Positions 1-7,949 of a DNA stretch of 64,000 bases are shown here, piece by piece (the stretch's first letter is position 1; each line of letters begins with the position of its first letter). Origin of the DNA: Mycobacterium sp. MYCO198283 (GTDB lineage Bacteria > Actinomycetota > Actinomycetes > Mycobacteriales > Mycobacteriaceae). Under the pieces are notes generated by a model. That model did no database searches and was not told the origin of the DNA. It worked only from the letters and a program-made list of their open reading frames with translations. The stretch lies in NCBI RefSeq assembly GCF_021213805.1, contig NZ_JAJQJI010000005.1:62001-126000 (forward strand), read 5' to 3'. A program made the position numbers and the translations under genes.

Positions 1-75
1 GAGGCCGAACTCGAAGGATCGACCGCCGACGGCGTGCTCGACGGGATCCTGGCGTCGGTGCCGGTGCCGCGATGA
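1..75 (+). CDS. MoxR-family AAA+ ATPase, C-terminal fragment
   Basis: Only the last 24 codons and the stop lie in the window. The frame ends in ILASVPVPR, a tail I recognise from mycobacterial MoxR ATPases. The DUF58 gene follows at once, and MoxR plus DUF58 is a conserved pair in which the ATPase is thought to act as a chaperone for metal-dependent or von Willebrand-type proteins. The catalytic part lies upstream of the window, so the assignment rests on the tail and the neighbours. Confidence 0.7.
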   Translation, partial: EAELEGSTADGVLDGILASVPVPR

Positions 76-85
76 GGTCCCGCCG

Positions 86-1438
86 GTGGTGTTGACCGGC
101 CGTGCCGCGCTGGTGGCGCTGCTGTGTGTGCTGCCGATCGGGGCGGCGCCCGAGCCCGCGATCGCGTTCGGCGTCGCCGCGGCCGGATTGCTCGCCGCCG
201 TGGCCGCCGACGTGTTGGCGGCGGCGCGCGTGCGCGACCTGGCGTTCACCCGCGACGGCGACAGCTCGGCGCGGCTCGGCCAGCCGGTCACCGTCGGGCT
301 GACCGTCCGCAACACCGGGCGCCGCCGGTTCCGCGGCCGGGTACGCGACGCGTGGCCGCCCAGTGCCGGCGCCGGTCCGCGCTCGCATCCCGTGACGCTT
401 GCGCCCGGGGCGGCCGAACGGGTGGTGACGACGCTGCGGCCGATGCGCCGCGGCGACCAGGTGTCGGCGGTGGTGACGGCCCGCGCGCTCGGGCCGCTCG
501 GGCTGGCGGGCCGCCAGCGGTCGGTGGCGGTGCCGTGGCAGGTGCGGGTGCTGCCGCCGTTCCTGTCGCGCAAGCACCTGCCGGCGCGGCTCGCAAAGCT
601 CCGCGAGATCGACGGCCCGCTGCCGGTGCTGATCCGCGGACAGGGCACGGAGTTCGACTCGCTCCGCGAATACGTGGTGGGCGACGACGTCCGCTCGATC
701 GACTGGCGGGCGACGGCCCGCCGCGCCGACGTCGTCGTCCGCACCTGGCGCCCGGAACGCGACCGCCGCATCGTGATCGTCGTCGACACCGGCCGCACCT
801 CCGCCGGCCGCGTGGGTGTCGACCCGACCCAGGCACGACTGCCGGCCCCGCCGGCGGCGTTGGACCCGGGAGCCGGCTGGCCCCGCCTCGACTGGTCGCT
901 CGACGCGGCGCTGCTGCTCGCCGCGTTGGCGTCGCGGGCCGGCGACCAGGTCGACTTCCTGGCGTTCGACCGGGTGCAGCGCGCCGCCGTCCACCACGCC
1001 ACCCGCGGCCAGGTGCTCACGCAGCTCGTCGCGGCGATGGCGCCGCTGCAACCCGCGCTGCTGGAATCCGACGCCCGCGCCATGGTCGCCGCGGTGCAGC
1101 GCCGCAGCCGGCACCGGGCGCTCGTCGTCCTGCTGACCGACCTCAACCCCACGGCGCTGGAGGAAGGTCTGCTGCCGGTGCTGCCCCGGCTGGTCGCCAC
1201 CCACGAGGTGCTGCTCGCGGCGGTCGGCGATCCGCGGGTCGACGCACTCGCCGCCGGACGGGCCGACGCGCCGCAGGTGTACGCCGCCGCCGCGGCCGAG
1301 CGGTCCCGCAACGACCGGCATGCGATGGCGACCCGGCTGCGCCGCGCCGGGGTGGACGTCGTCGACGCCGCCCCGGAAGACCTCGCGCCAGCGCTGGCCG
1401 ACCGCTACCTGGCCGCCAAGGCCGCGGGCCGGCTGTAG
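86..1438 (+). CDS. DUF58 domain protein
   Basis: 450 aa. The N-terminal 40 residues are hydrophobic and probably form membrane segments. A middle beta-rich stretch is followed at about residues 186–206 by the DUF58 signature (GTEFDSLREY, then VRSIDW). After it comes a von Willebrand-like core with an IVIVVDTGR strand, consistent with a degenerate vWA fold. It starts at GTG, 10 bp after the moxR stop, so the two are probably co-transcribed. Function is unknown; DUF58 proteins are usually MoxR partners. It matches Rv3693 of M. tuberculosis in context. Confidence 0.88.
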   Translation: MVLTGRAALVALLCVLPIGAAPEPAIAFGVAAAGLLAAVAADVLAAARVRDLAFTRDGDSSARLGQPVTVGLTVRNTGRRRFRGRVRDAWPPSAGAGPRSHPVTLAPGAAERVVTTLRPMRRGDQVSAVVTARALGPLGLAGRQRSVAVPWQVRVLPPFLSRKHLPARLAKLREIDGPLPVLIRGQGTEFDSLREYVVGDDVRSIDWRATARRADVVVRTWRPERDRRIVIVVDTGRTSAGRVGVDPTQARLPAPPAALDPGAGWPRLDWSLDAALLLAALASRAGDQVDFLAFDRVQRAAVHHATRGQVLTQLVAAMAPLQPALLESDARAMVAAVQRRSRHRALVVLLTDLNPTALEEGLLPVLPRLVATHEVLLAAVGDPRVDALAAGRADAPQVYAAAAAERSRNDRHAMATRLRRAGVDVVDAAPEDLAPALADRYLAAKAAGRL

Positions 1439-1442
1439 CCGG

Positions 1443-2435
1443 TCACCGCACCAGGTCGGCGTCCGGTGCGTGCGCCGCGTCGCCCGTCTCACCGGCCGCG
1501 ACGGCCCTGCGGCCGAAGTGCACGACGTAGCCGATGAACGCGGCCTCGAACAGCACCCCGATCCCGATGCGCACCGGCGTCGGCAGCGGCGACGGCGTCA
1601 CCAATCCCTCGATGAGCCCACAGCCGAGCAGCACGACGAGCAGCCCGGCGGCGGCCGCGACCACGGCGCGGCCCTGTTCGGCGAGCACCTGCCCGCGCGG
1701 CCGGTCGCCGGGCGCGATCACCGACCAGCCCAGGCGCAGGCCCACCGCCGCGGCGAGGAACACCGCCGTCAGCTCCGGCAGGCCGTGCGGCAGGATCAGC
1801 CCGAAGAACACGTCCGCGCGGCCCGCGTCCACCATCACCCCGCCGATCGCGCCCACGTTGGCGGCGTTCTGGAACAGCACATACGGGATCGGCAGGCCGA
1901 GCAGGATCGCGAAGGCGATGCATTGGGCGGCCACCCAGGCGTTGTTCACCCACACCCGGAACGCGAAGGAGCCGGCGGGGTTCTCGCTGTAGTACGACGC
2001 GAAGTCGTCGTTGACCAGCTGATCGATGTCGTCCGGGGTGCCCAGCGTCGCCAGCACGTCCGGCGACGTGGCCACCCAGATCCCGATGAGCAGCGCGACG
2101 GCCAGCGACGCCACCGACACCGCCAGCCACCACCGCCACGCCCGGTACGCGACCACCGGGAAGGACACCGTCCAGAACCGGGTGAACTCCCGCCACAGCG
2201 GCGCGTGCGCGCCGGTGACGGCCGACCTCGCCCGGGCGACCAGCGACGACAGCCGCCCCACCACCGCCGGATCGGCGGCCGCCGACCGCACCATCGACAA
2301 GTGCGTCGCGGTCCGCTGATACAGCTCGACGAGCTCGTCGACCTCCGCGCCGGTGAGCCGTCGCCGCCGGGAGACCAACTGCTCCAGCCGGTCCCACGCG
2401 GGCCGGTGGGTGAGCACGAAGGCGTCGACATCCAT
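1443..2435 (-). CDS. SpoIIM-like (stage II sporulation protein M family) membrane protein
   Basis: 330 aa. A charged N-terminal helical region (about residues 1–80) is followed by several hydrophobic segments, the first at about 100–122 and others across the C-terminal half, giving a multi-pass membrane protein of the SpoIIM/DUF95 family. Despite the name, actinobacterial members sit beside MoxR/DUF58/RDD genes and have no shown sporulation role. I chose the ATG at 2435 because it yields the typical MDVDAF start and lies 27 bp from the divergent RDD gene. A much longer reading frame extends upstream but is antisense to the RDD gene. Confidence 0.82.
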   Translation of the reverse strand: MDVDAFVLTHRPAWDRLEQLVSRRRRLTGAEVDELVELYQRTATHLSMVRSAAADPAVVGRLSSLVARARSAVTGAHAPLWREFTRFWTVSFPVVAYRAWRWWLAVSVASLAVALLIGIWVATSPDVLATLGTPDDIDQLVNDDFASYYSENPAGSFAFRVWVNNAWVAAQCIAFAILLGLPIPYVLFQNAANVGAIGGVMVDAGRADVFFGLILPHGLPELTAVFLAAAVGLRLGWSVIAPGDRPRGQVLAEQGRAVVAAAAGLLVVLLGCGLIEGLVTPSPLPTPVRIGIGVLFEAAFIGYVVHFGRRAVAAGETGDAAHAPDADLVR

Positions 2436-2449
2436 CGCGACCAGCCTAG

Positions 2450-2462
2450 TAGCGTGCCCCTC
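2450..2462 (+). promoter_or_regulatory. Leaderless -10 element (TAGCGT) of the RDD gene
   Basis: TAGCGT at 2450–2455 ends 7 nt before the ATG at 2463, placing the predicted transcription start at or next to the start codon. The overlapping CTAGTA (2446–2451) reads TACTAG on the minus strand, 10 nt from the SpoIIM start, so the 27-bp gap may hold a bidirectional promoter. Inferred from spacing only. Confidence 0.5.
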
Positions 2463-3275
2463 ATGGCGGACGTGGTGACGGGGGACGCCGTCGTCCTCGA
2501 CGTTCCGATCGCCCAGCTGCCGGTGCGCGCCGCCGCCGCGCTGATCGACCTCACGGTGATGGTCTGCGGCTGCGTCATCGGTTTCCTGCTGGCGGCACTG
2601 ACCCTCACCGGGTTCGACGAGGCGTTCACCGCCGGGCTGGTGATCGTCTTCACCGTGCTGGTGCTCGTCGGCTATCCGGCCGTCGTCGAATCCGCCACCC
2701 GCGGGAAGTCGCTGGGCAAACTGGCCCTCGGGCTGCGGGTGGTGTCCGACGACGGCGGCCCGGAACGCTTCCGCCAGGCGCTTTTTCGTGCGTTGGCGGG
2801 GTTCGTCGAAATCTTCCTGCTCGCCGGCGGGCCCGCGGTGATCTGCAGCCTGGTCAATGCGCGCGGCAAGCGCATCGGCGACATCTTCGCCGGCACCATG
2901 GTCGTCAGCGAGCGAGCCCCGAAGCTGCCGCCGCCGCCGGTGATGCCGCCGCAACTCGCCTGGTGGGCGTCGTCGCTGCAACTCTCCGGTCTGAGGCCCG
3001 AACACGCCGAGCTGGCGCGCCAATTCCTCTCCCGCGCGGCGCATCTCGATCCCCGCCTGCGGTGGGAGCTGGGGCAGCGCATCACCGCCGACGTCGTCGC
3101 GCAGATCTCGCCGCCACCGCCGCCGCCGGGCGCCCCGGCGACGCACGTGCTGGCCGCGGTGTTGGCCGAACGGCACCGCCGCGAGCTGATCCGCCTGTCG
3201 TCGGCGCGGCCACCCCACGCGCCCCGGCCGCCGACGCCCTATCCGGCGCCCGGCGGCTTCGTCCCGCCGAGCTGA
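2463..3275 (+). CDS. RDD family membrane protein
   Basis: 270 aa. The RDD domain spans about residues 10–155: ARAAAALIDLTVMV, then two long hydrophobic helices, a TRGKSLGKLALGLRVV segment and RFRQALFRAL. The C-terminal 110 residues are soluble and proline-rich with a helical stretch. RDD proteins are small membrane proteins of mostly unknown or ion-exchange function. The ATG at 2463 was chosen because the upstream extension of the frame overlaps the divergent SpoIIM-like gene. Corresponds by order to Rv3695. Confidence 0.85.
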   Translation: MADVVTGDAVVLDVPIAQLPVRAAAALIDLTVMVCGCVIGFLLAALTLTGFDEAFTAGLVIVFTVLVLVGYPAVVESATRGKSLGKLALGLRVVSDDGGPERFRQALFRALAGFVEIFLLAGGPAVICSLVNARGKRIGDIFAGTMVVSERAPKLPPPPVMPPQLAWWASSLQLSGLRPEHAELARQFLSRAAHLDPRLRWELGQRITADVVAQISPPPPPPGAPATHVLAAVLAERHRRELIRLSSARPPHAPRPPTPYPAPGGFVPPS

Positions 3276-3276
3276 A

Positions 3277-4581
3277 TCAGGGCGCCGGTATCCAGTTGCC
3301 GTGAAAGCCGTGCGGAACCCGTTGCGGCAGAGCGATGCTGGCCACCGGCTCGGCGCCGAGATCGTCGGCGGCCAGGATCACCAGCTCACTGGTGTCGCGT
3401 CCGGCGTCATAGACGTAGCCGAGGTAGTACCCGTTGGTCTCGTCGGCGGCACCGGCGCCCGGCACGAACACCGCCTCGTCGGGCGTGCCCGCCGGCCCGA
3501 AGTCGTGGGCCACGCTGCTCCCGGACGTCAGGTCGTAGCGCAGCAGCGCGCTCCCCGCGACGGTGACGGCGTAGCGGGCGGGCAGCGTCGCCAGCCGGTC
3601 GTCGATCCGCGGGAACTCCACGGCGCGGTCGTCGAGCTGGCGTTCCCGCACGACGCCGGTGCTCGGGTCGATTCGCCACTCCCACAGCACCGCGGCGCCG
3701 TCGCCGGTGCCGCCCCGGCGCCACAGTTCGGGGTATCTCACCGCCTGCAACACGACGGTGTCGCCGTGCTCGTAGGCGTTGGCCACGTGAAAGACGTAGC
3801 AGGGGTCGACGTCGAACCAGCGGACCTCGCCGAACGGGTCGTCGCGGCGCAGCAGCCCCAGCCGCGCGCCGTAGCCGTCGTCCCAGGCGAAGGGCATGCC
3901 ACCGGCGATCGCGGCGTCGAGGTCGAACACCACCGGCAGGTCGAGGAAGATCACGTGCGCCGCGGTGAGCGCGAAGTCGTGCATCATCGTCAATGCCGGC
4001 ACGTGGATCGGCGCCTCGATCGTCAGCTCCCCGCCGGCGTCGGCGCGGTGATAGGTCACGTGCGGTTCGACGATGTTGCCGTAGCCGAAGAAGTGCAGCT
4101 CGCCGGTGGCCGGGCAGATCTTGGGGTGGGCGGTCATGGCGTCGGCGAGCCGGCCGCCGAAGTCGAAGGCGCCGACGGTCTCCAGGTCGTTGGTGATCTC
4201 GTAGGGCAGCGAGGACTCGACCAGCGCGAGCGTCCTGCCGGCGTGGTTGACGACATGGGTGTTGGCGACGCTGCTGCGCAGATTGCGGGTGCCGTCGTCG
4301 TCGAAGATCGGGAACGGGTGGTCGAAGCTCTCGGTGCGCACCCACCGGTTGCGGTACCACGCCGCCCGCCCGCCTTGGATGCGGACACCGTGAATCATGC
4401 CGTCGCCGAGGAACCAGTGGGCCGTCGCCTCGCGGGGGTTGGGGCCGTTGCGCAGATACCAGCCGTCGAGTTCGGGCGGGATGCGCCCCTCGACCGGGAG
4501 CTCGAACGCGGTCAGTTCGTCGGCAACCGGCGCGTAGTTGCCCTGCAGGTGAAAGGCGACGGCGTCGCTGGTGTCGGTCAT
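3277..4581 (-). CDS. Carotenoid cleavage oxygenase family protein
   Basis: 434 aa, a normal length for the RPE65/lignostilbene dioxygenase family. The N-terminus carries the family stretch PPELDGWYLRNGPNPR. Four His-containing positions expected to bind Fe(II) in the beta-propeller are visible: AHPKICP, MMHDFALT, YVFHVANAY and the C-terminal HGFHGNW. The enzyme would oxidatively split a double bond of a carotenoid, apocarotenoid or stilbene; the substrate cannot be read. It converges on the RDD gene with a 1-bp gap and diverges from the PadR gene, which may control it. It has no place in the M. tuberculosis order, so this is an accessory gene. Confidence 0.88.
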   Translation of the reverse strand: MTDTSDAVAFHLQGNYAPVADELTAFELPVEGRIPPELDGWYLRNGPNPREATAHWFLGDGMIHGVRIQGGRAAWYRNRWVRTESFDHPFPIFDDDGTRNLRSSVANTHVVNHAGRTLALVESSLPYEITNDLETVGAFDFGGRLADAMTAHPKICPATGELHFFGYGNIVEPHVTYHRADAGGELTIEAPIHVPALTMMHDFALTAAHVIFLDLPVVFDLDAAIAGGMPFAWDDGYGARLGLLRRDDPFGEVRWFDVDPCYVFHVANAYEHGDTVVLQAVRYPELWRRGGTGDGAAVLWEWRIDPSTGVVRERQLDDRAVEFPRIDDRLATLPARYAVTVAGSALLRYDLTSGSSVAHDFGPAGTPDEAVFVPGAGAADETNGYYLGYVYDAGRDTSELVILAADDLGAEPVASIALPQRVPHGFHGNWIPAP

Positions 4582-4673
4582 GACGACTCCTCTCCGCTGT
4601 CCCAGCGTGACACGCGGGCGGCGACCACGGACCCGATCTGCCGCATTTTGCCCGTTGCATCGACGATAGGTTC

Positions 4674-4689
4674 CGATATATCGTTATAC
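4674..4689 (+). promoter_or_regulatory. Candidate PadR operator (CGATATATCG dyad) and promoter
   Basis: CGATATATCG at 4674–4683 is a perfect 10-bp palindrome, followed by TTATACG, in a stretch that is strikingly AT-rich for this genome. It lies 40 bp upstream of the PadR start and 93 bp from the divergent carotenoid oxygenase start. A plausible -35 TTGCAT (4655–4660) and -10 TATATC (4677–4682) overlap it. PadR proteins commonly bind AT-rich dyads in their own promoters. The assignment is inferred. Confidence 0.5.
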
Positions 4690-4722
4690 GCATCAGGTCC
4701 CCTGACAGAAAGAGAGACACCC

Positions 4723-5421
4723 ATGAACTTCCCCTTCGATCCCACAGCGCACCCGGGGTTCGCACCCCACTCCCGCCGCGACGCCCGGCGCGAGCAGCGG
4801 AGCCGATTGCGTGACGAGCTCCGCGAGCAGGCCGCCGATCGCGGCGGCCGGTTCGGGCCGGGCGGCTTCGGCTTCGGCCCCGGTGGACCGAGCTTCGGTC
4901 CCGGCGGGCCAGGCTTCGGCCCGGGCGGTTTCGGTCCCGGCGGCTTCGGCTTCGGCCCCGGCGGGCGACGCGGCCACCACCCCCGGCGCAACCGTCGCGG
5001 CGACGTCCGCACCGCCATCCTGGTGCTGCTGGCCGAGCGCCCCATGCACGGCTACGAGATGATCCAGCAGATCGCCGAGCGCACCGACGGGCTGTGGAAG
5101 CCCAGCCCCGGTTCGGTGTATCCGACCCTCCAGCTGCTCGTCGACGAGGGGCTGATCTCCGCCGCCGACGCCGACGGCAGCAAGCGGCTCTTCCAGCTCA
5201 CCGACGACGGCCGGGCCGCCGCGGAGAAGGTGGAGACGCCGCCGTGGGATCAGATCACCGAGGACGCCGACCCGGCGCACAAAGATCTGCGCACGGCCAT
5301 CGGGCAGCTGATGGGCGCCGTCGGGCAGTCCGGCTTCGCCGCGACACCCGAACAGCAGCAGCGGATCATCGCCGTCATCACCAACGCCCGCCGCGAGATC
5401 TACCAGATCCTCGGCGACTGA
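4723..5421 (+). CDS. PadR-family transcriptional regulator with glycine-rich N-terminal linker
   Basis: 232 aa. Residues 1–43 are charged. Residues 44–82 are an FGPGG-repeat linker. The PadR winged helix (about 90–165) follows, with ILVLLAERPMHGYEMIQQI and SPGSVYPTLQLLVDEGLI, then a C-terminal dimerisation helix. ATG at 4723 follows a purine-rich AGAAAGAGAG Shine-Dalgarno. PadR proteins are usually ligand-responsive repressors that bind their own promoter, and a 10-bp palindrome sits upstream. The ligand is unknown. The glycine-rich N-terminal extension is a recurrent actinobacterial variant. Confidence 0.92.
   Translation: MNFPFDPTAHPGFAPHSRRDARREQRSRLRDELREQAADRGGRFGPGGFGFGPGGPSFGPGGPGFGPGGFGPGGFGFGPGGRRGHHPRRNRRGDVRTAILVLLAERPMHGYEMIQQIAERTDGLWKPSPGSVYPTLQLLVDEGLISAADADGSKRLFQLTDDGRAAAEKVETPPWDQITEDADPAHKDLRTAIGQLMGAVGQSGFAATPEQQQRIIAVITNARREIYQILGD
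4852..4968 (+). repeat. In-frame FGPGG coding repeat in the PadR gene
   Basis: About seven degenerate 15–21 bp units of the type TTCGG(C/T)CC(C/G)GGCGG encode FGPGG/FGFGPGG at residues 44–82 of the PadR regulator. The repeat is coding and probably variable in length between strains by slippage. Confidence 0.8.
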
Positions 5422-5436
5422 GAAGTCTGCAGTGCG

Positions 5437-5478
5437 AAGTGTGCGCTGAGCCGCCCCACCGCGGCTCAGCGCACACTT
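5437..5478 (+). terminator. 18-bp perfect hairpin between padR and aldo/keto reductase
   Basis: The left arm AAGTGTGCGCTGAGCCGC (5437–5454) and right arm (5461–5478) are exact reverse complements around a 6-nt CCCACC loop, followed by GTTTCCC. The size and position 16 bp after the PadR stop fit an intrinsic terminator of the mycobacterial type without a long U-tract. An 18/18 match is unusually strong, so a repeat-element origin is also possible. Confidence 0.7.
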
Positions 5479-5527
5479 GTTTCCCGGTTCGCGAATAAAT
5501 CCGCGGCGGAATCACTTGAAACCTGAC

Positions 5528-6406
5528 ATGCAGACCTTCGACATCGGAACTCATACCGTTGGCCGCGTCGGCTTCGGCGCCATGCAACTCCCCGGTCCCG
5601 GCGTCATGGGGCCGCCGCGTGACCACGACGCGGCGATCGCCGTCCTACGGCGCGCCGTCGAGCTCGGCGTGAACCACATCGACACCGCCCAGTTCTACGG
5701 ACCGGATGTGTCCAACGAGCTGATCCGCGAGGCGTTGCACCCCTATCCGGCGGACCTCGCGATCGTCTCGAAGGTGGGTGCACGGCGCGACGAGGCCGGC
5801 CATTGGCTTCCCGCGCAGCAGCCCGACGAACTCCGCGCGGACATCGAGCGCAACCTCCAGACGCTGCAGACCGACCGGCTGGCCGCGGTCAACCTGCGGG
5901 CGTTGAGTCCCGGCGACGACCCGAACGGTCCGGCGAGCCTGGACCGGCAGCTCTTCGAACGCCAGCTCGACGCCATGATCGCCGCCCGCGACGAGGGCCT
6001 CATCGACGGCATCGGCCTGAGCAGCGTGCGGCCCGAGCACCTGCAGATCGCCCTCGACCGGACCGAGATCGTGTGCGTGCAGAACGCCTACAACTTGCTC
6101 GACCGCACCTCGCAGCCGTTGCTCGACGCGTGCGTCGACGCGGGCATCGCGTTCGTGCCGTTCTTCCCGCTCGGCTCGGCGTTCAACGCCCAGAACCCCG
6201 TCCTCAACCATCCGGTGGTGCAGCGGGCGGCGCAGGCGCTGAGCCGCACCCCGGCGCAGGTGGTGTTGGCGTGGACGCTGTCCATCGCACCGAATGTGCT
6301 GATCATCCCGGGTACGTCGTCGGTGGCGCATCTGGAGGAGAACGTCGCCGTCCGCGACATCGAGCTCGACGCCGAGACCGTCGCGGCCCTGAACGCGGCG
6401 GCCTGA
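5528..6406 (+). CDS. Aldo/keto reductase family oxidoreductase
   Basis: 292 aa TIM-barrel AKR. HIDTAQFYGP supplies the catalytic Asp and Tyr, and IVSKVGAR the Lys. The usual fourth residue (His in a VDLxxxH strand) is replaced: here the strand reads AAVNLRALSP, as in many actinobacterial AKRs. The C-terminal NADPH-binding segment VLIIPGTSSVAHLEENV is present. The enzyme probably reduces an aldehyde or ketone with NADPH; the substrate is unknown. ATG at 5528 gives a normal N-terminus. It is separated from padR by a strong hairpin, so it is probably transcribed separately. Confidence 0.9.
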   Translation: MQTFDIGTHTVGRVGFGAMQLPGPGVMGPPRDHDAAIAVLRRAVELGVNHIDTAQFYGPDVSNELIREALHPYPADLAIVSKVGARRDEAGHWLPAQQPDELRADIERNLQTLQTDRLAAVNLRALSPGDDPNGPASLDRQLFERQLDAMIAARDEGLIDGIGLSSVRPEHLQIALDRTEIVCVQNAYNLLDRTSQPLLDACVDAGIAFVPFFPLGSAFNAQNPVLNHPVVQRAAQALSRTPAQVVLAWTLSIAPNVLIIPGTSSVAHLEENVAVRDIELDAETVAALNAAA

Positions 6407-6416
6407 CCTCGCCGGC

Positions 6417-7931
6417 CTAGACGTCGACCCAGTTGTAGGTGCGTTCGACGGCCTTGCGCCAGCCGGCGTAGCCGTCGGCGCGCTGGTCGTCGGTCCACTG
6501 TGGTGACCAGCGGCGGTCTTCCTGCCAGTTCGACCGCAGGTCATCGGGGTTCGCCCAGTGGCCGACGGCCAGCCCGGCGGCGTAGGCCGCCCCGAGCGCC
6601 GTCGTCTCGGCCACCTTCGGCCGCACGACGTCGACGCCGAGCACGTCGGCCTGGATCTGCATGCACAGCTCGTTGGCGGTGATCCCGCCGTCGACCTTGA
6701 GCACCTCCAGGTGCACCCCGGAGTCGGCCTCCATGGCGTCGACGACGTCGCGGCTCTGGTAGCAGATGGCTTCGAGGGTGGCCCGCGCCAGATGGGCGTT
6801 GTTGTTGAACCGGGAGAGCCCCACGATGGCGCCGCGGGCGTCGGAGCGCCAGTACGGCGCGAACAGGCCGGAGAACGCGGGGACGAAGTAGATGCCACCG
6901 TTGTCGGTGACCTGTCGGGCCAGCGCCTCGCTCTGTGCCGCGCCGCTGATGATGCCGAGCTGGTCGCGCAGCCACTGCACCGCCGAGCCGGTCACCGCGA
7001 TCGAACCCTCCAGCGCGTACACGGGTTTTGCGTCCCCGAACTGGTAGCACACCGTCGTGAGCAGGCCGTTGTCCGAGCGCACGATCTTCTCGCCGGTGTT
7101 GAGCAGCAGGAAATTGCCGGTGCCGTAGGTGTTCTTCGCTTCGCCGGCGGTCAGGCAGACCTGCCCGACCATCGCCGCCTGCTGGTCGCCGAGGATCCCG
7201 GTCAGCGGCACCTCGCCGCCGGCCGGCCCGGTGTCGAGCGTGGTGCCGTACGGCTCGGGCGACGACGACGGCGCGATGCGCGGCAGCATCACGCGGGGAA
7301 TGTCGAAGAACGACAGCAGCTCGTCGTCCCAGTCGAGCGTCTCGAGGTCCATCAGCATGGTGCGGCTGGCGTTGGTGACGTCGGTGACGTGCACGCCGCC
7401 GCGGCTGCCGCCGGTCAGATTCCACAGCAACCAGGTGTCGGAGGTGCCGAAGATCGCGTCGCCGTTCTCGGCGGCCTCCCGCACCCCGTCGACGTTCTCC
7501 AGGATCCACTGCACCTTGCCGGCGGCGAAGTAGGTGGCCGGCGGCAGCCCGGCCTTGCGGCGGATGACGTCGCCGCGCCCGTCGCGGTCGAGCGCGGCGG
7601 CGATCTTGTCGGTGCGGGTGTCCTGCCAGACGATCGCGTTGTAGTAGGGCCGGCCGGTGCGGCGGTTCCACACCAGCGTCGTCTCCCGCTGGTTGGTGAT
7701 CCCGAGCGCGCACAGATCGCCCGCCGACAGGTTGGTGTGGTTGAGCGCCGAGGTCAGCACCGAACCGGTGCGCTCCCAGATCTCGACCGGGTCGTGCTCC
7801 ACCCACCCCGCCTGCGGCAGGATCTGCTGGTGTTCGAGCTGGTGGCGGCCCACCTCGGCACCGTCGTGATCGAAGATCATGCAGCGGGTGCTGGTGGTGC
7901 CCTGGTCGATCGCCGCGACGAATTCAGCCAT
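6417..7931 (-). CDS. glpK: Glycerol kinase
   Basis: 504 aa FGGY kinase with the family start [12 protein letters not shown] (phosphate-binding loop), [17 protein letters not shown] and a C-terminal [16 protein letters not shown] signature. It phosphorylates glycerol to sn-glycerol 3-phosphate in the cytoplasm for lipid synthesis and glycolysis. It is full length, with ATG at 7931 preceded by GGAGGTGCG. The gene converges on the aldo/keto reductase with a 10-bp gap. No glycerol facilitator is adjacent. It matches Rv3696c in position. Confidence 0.97.
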   Translation of the reverse strand: MAEFVAAIDQGTTSTRCMIFDHDGAEVGRHQLEHQQILPQAGWVEHDPVEIWERTGSVLTSALNHTNLSAGDLCALGITNQRETTLVWNRRTGRPYYNAIVWQDTRTDKIAAALDRDGRGDVIRRKAGLPPATYFAAGKVQWILENVDGVREAAENGDAIFGTSDTWLLWNLTGGSRGGVHVTDVTNASRTMLMDLETLDWDDELLSFFDIPRVMLPRIAPSSSPEPYGTTLDTGPAGGEVPLTGILGDQQAAMVGQVCLTAGEAKNTYGTGNFLLLNTGEKIVRSDNGLLTTVCYQFGDAKPVYALEGSIAVTGSAVQWLRDQLGIISGAAQSEALARQVTDNGGIYFVPAFSGLFAPYWRSDARGAIVGLSRFNNNAHLARATLEAICYQSRDVVDAMEADSGVHLEVLKVDGGITANELCMQIQADVLGVDVVRPKVAETTALGAAYAAGLAVGHWANPDDLRSNWQEDRRWSPQWTDDQRADGYAGWRKAVERTYNWVDV

Positions 7932-7949
7932 CGCGCACCTCCTTTCGTG

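Noticed and set aside
1320..2462. Long plus-strand extension of the RDD reading frame
   Set aside because: The region is antisense to the SpoIIM-like gene and its translation is Arg/His/Pro-rich shadow sequence; the RDD homology starts only at 2463.
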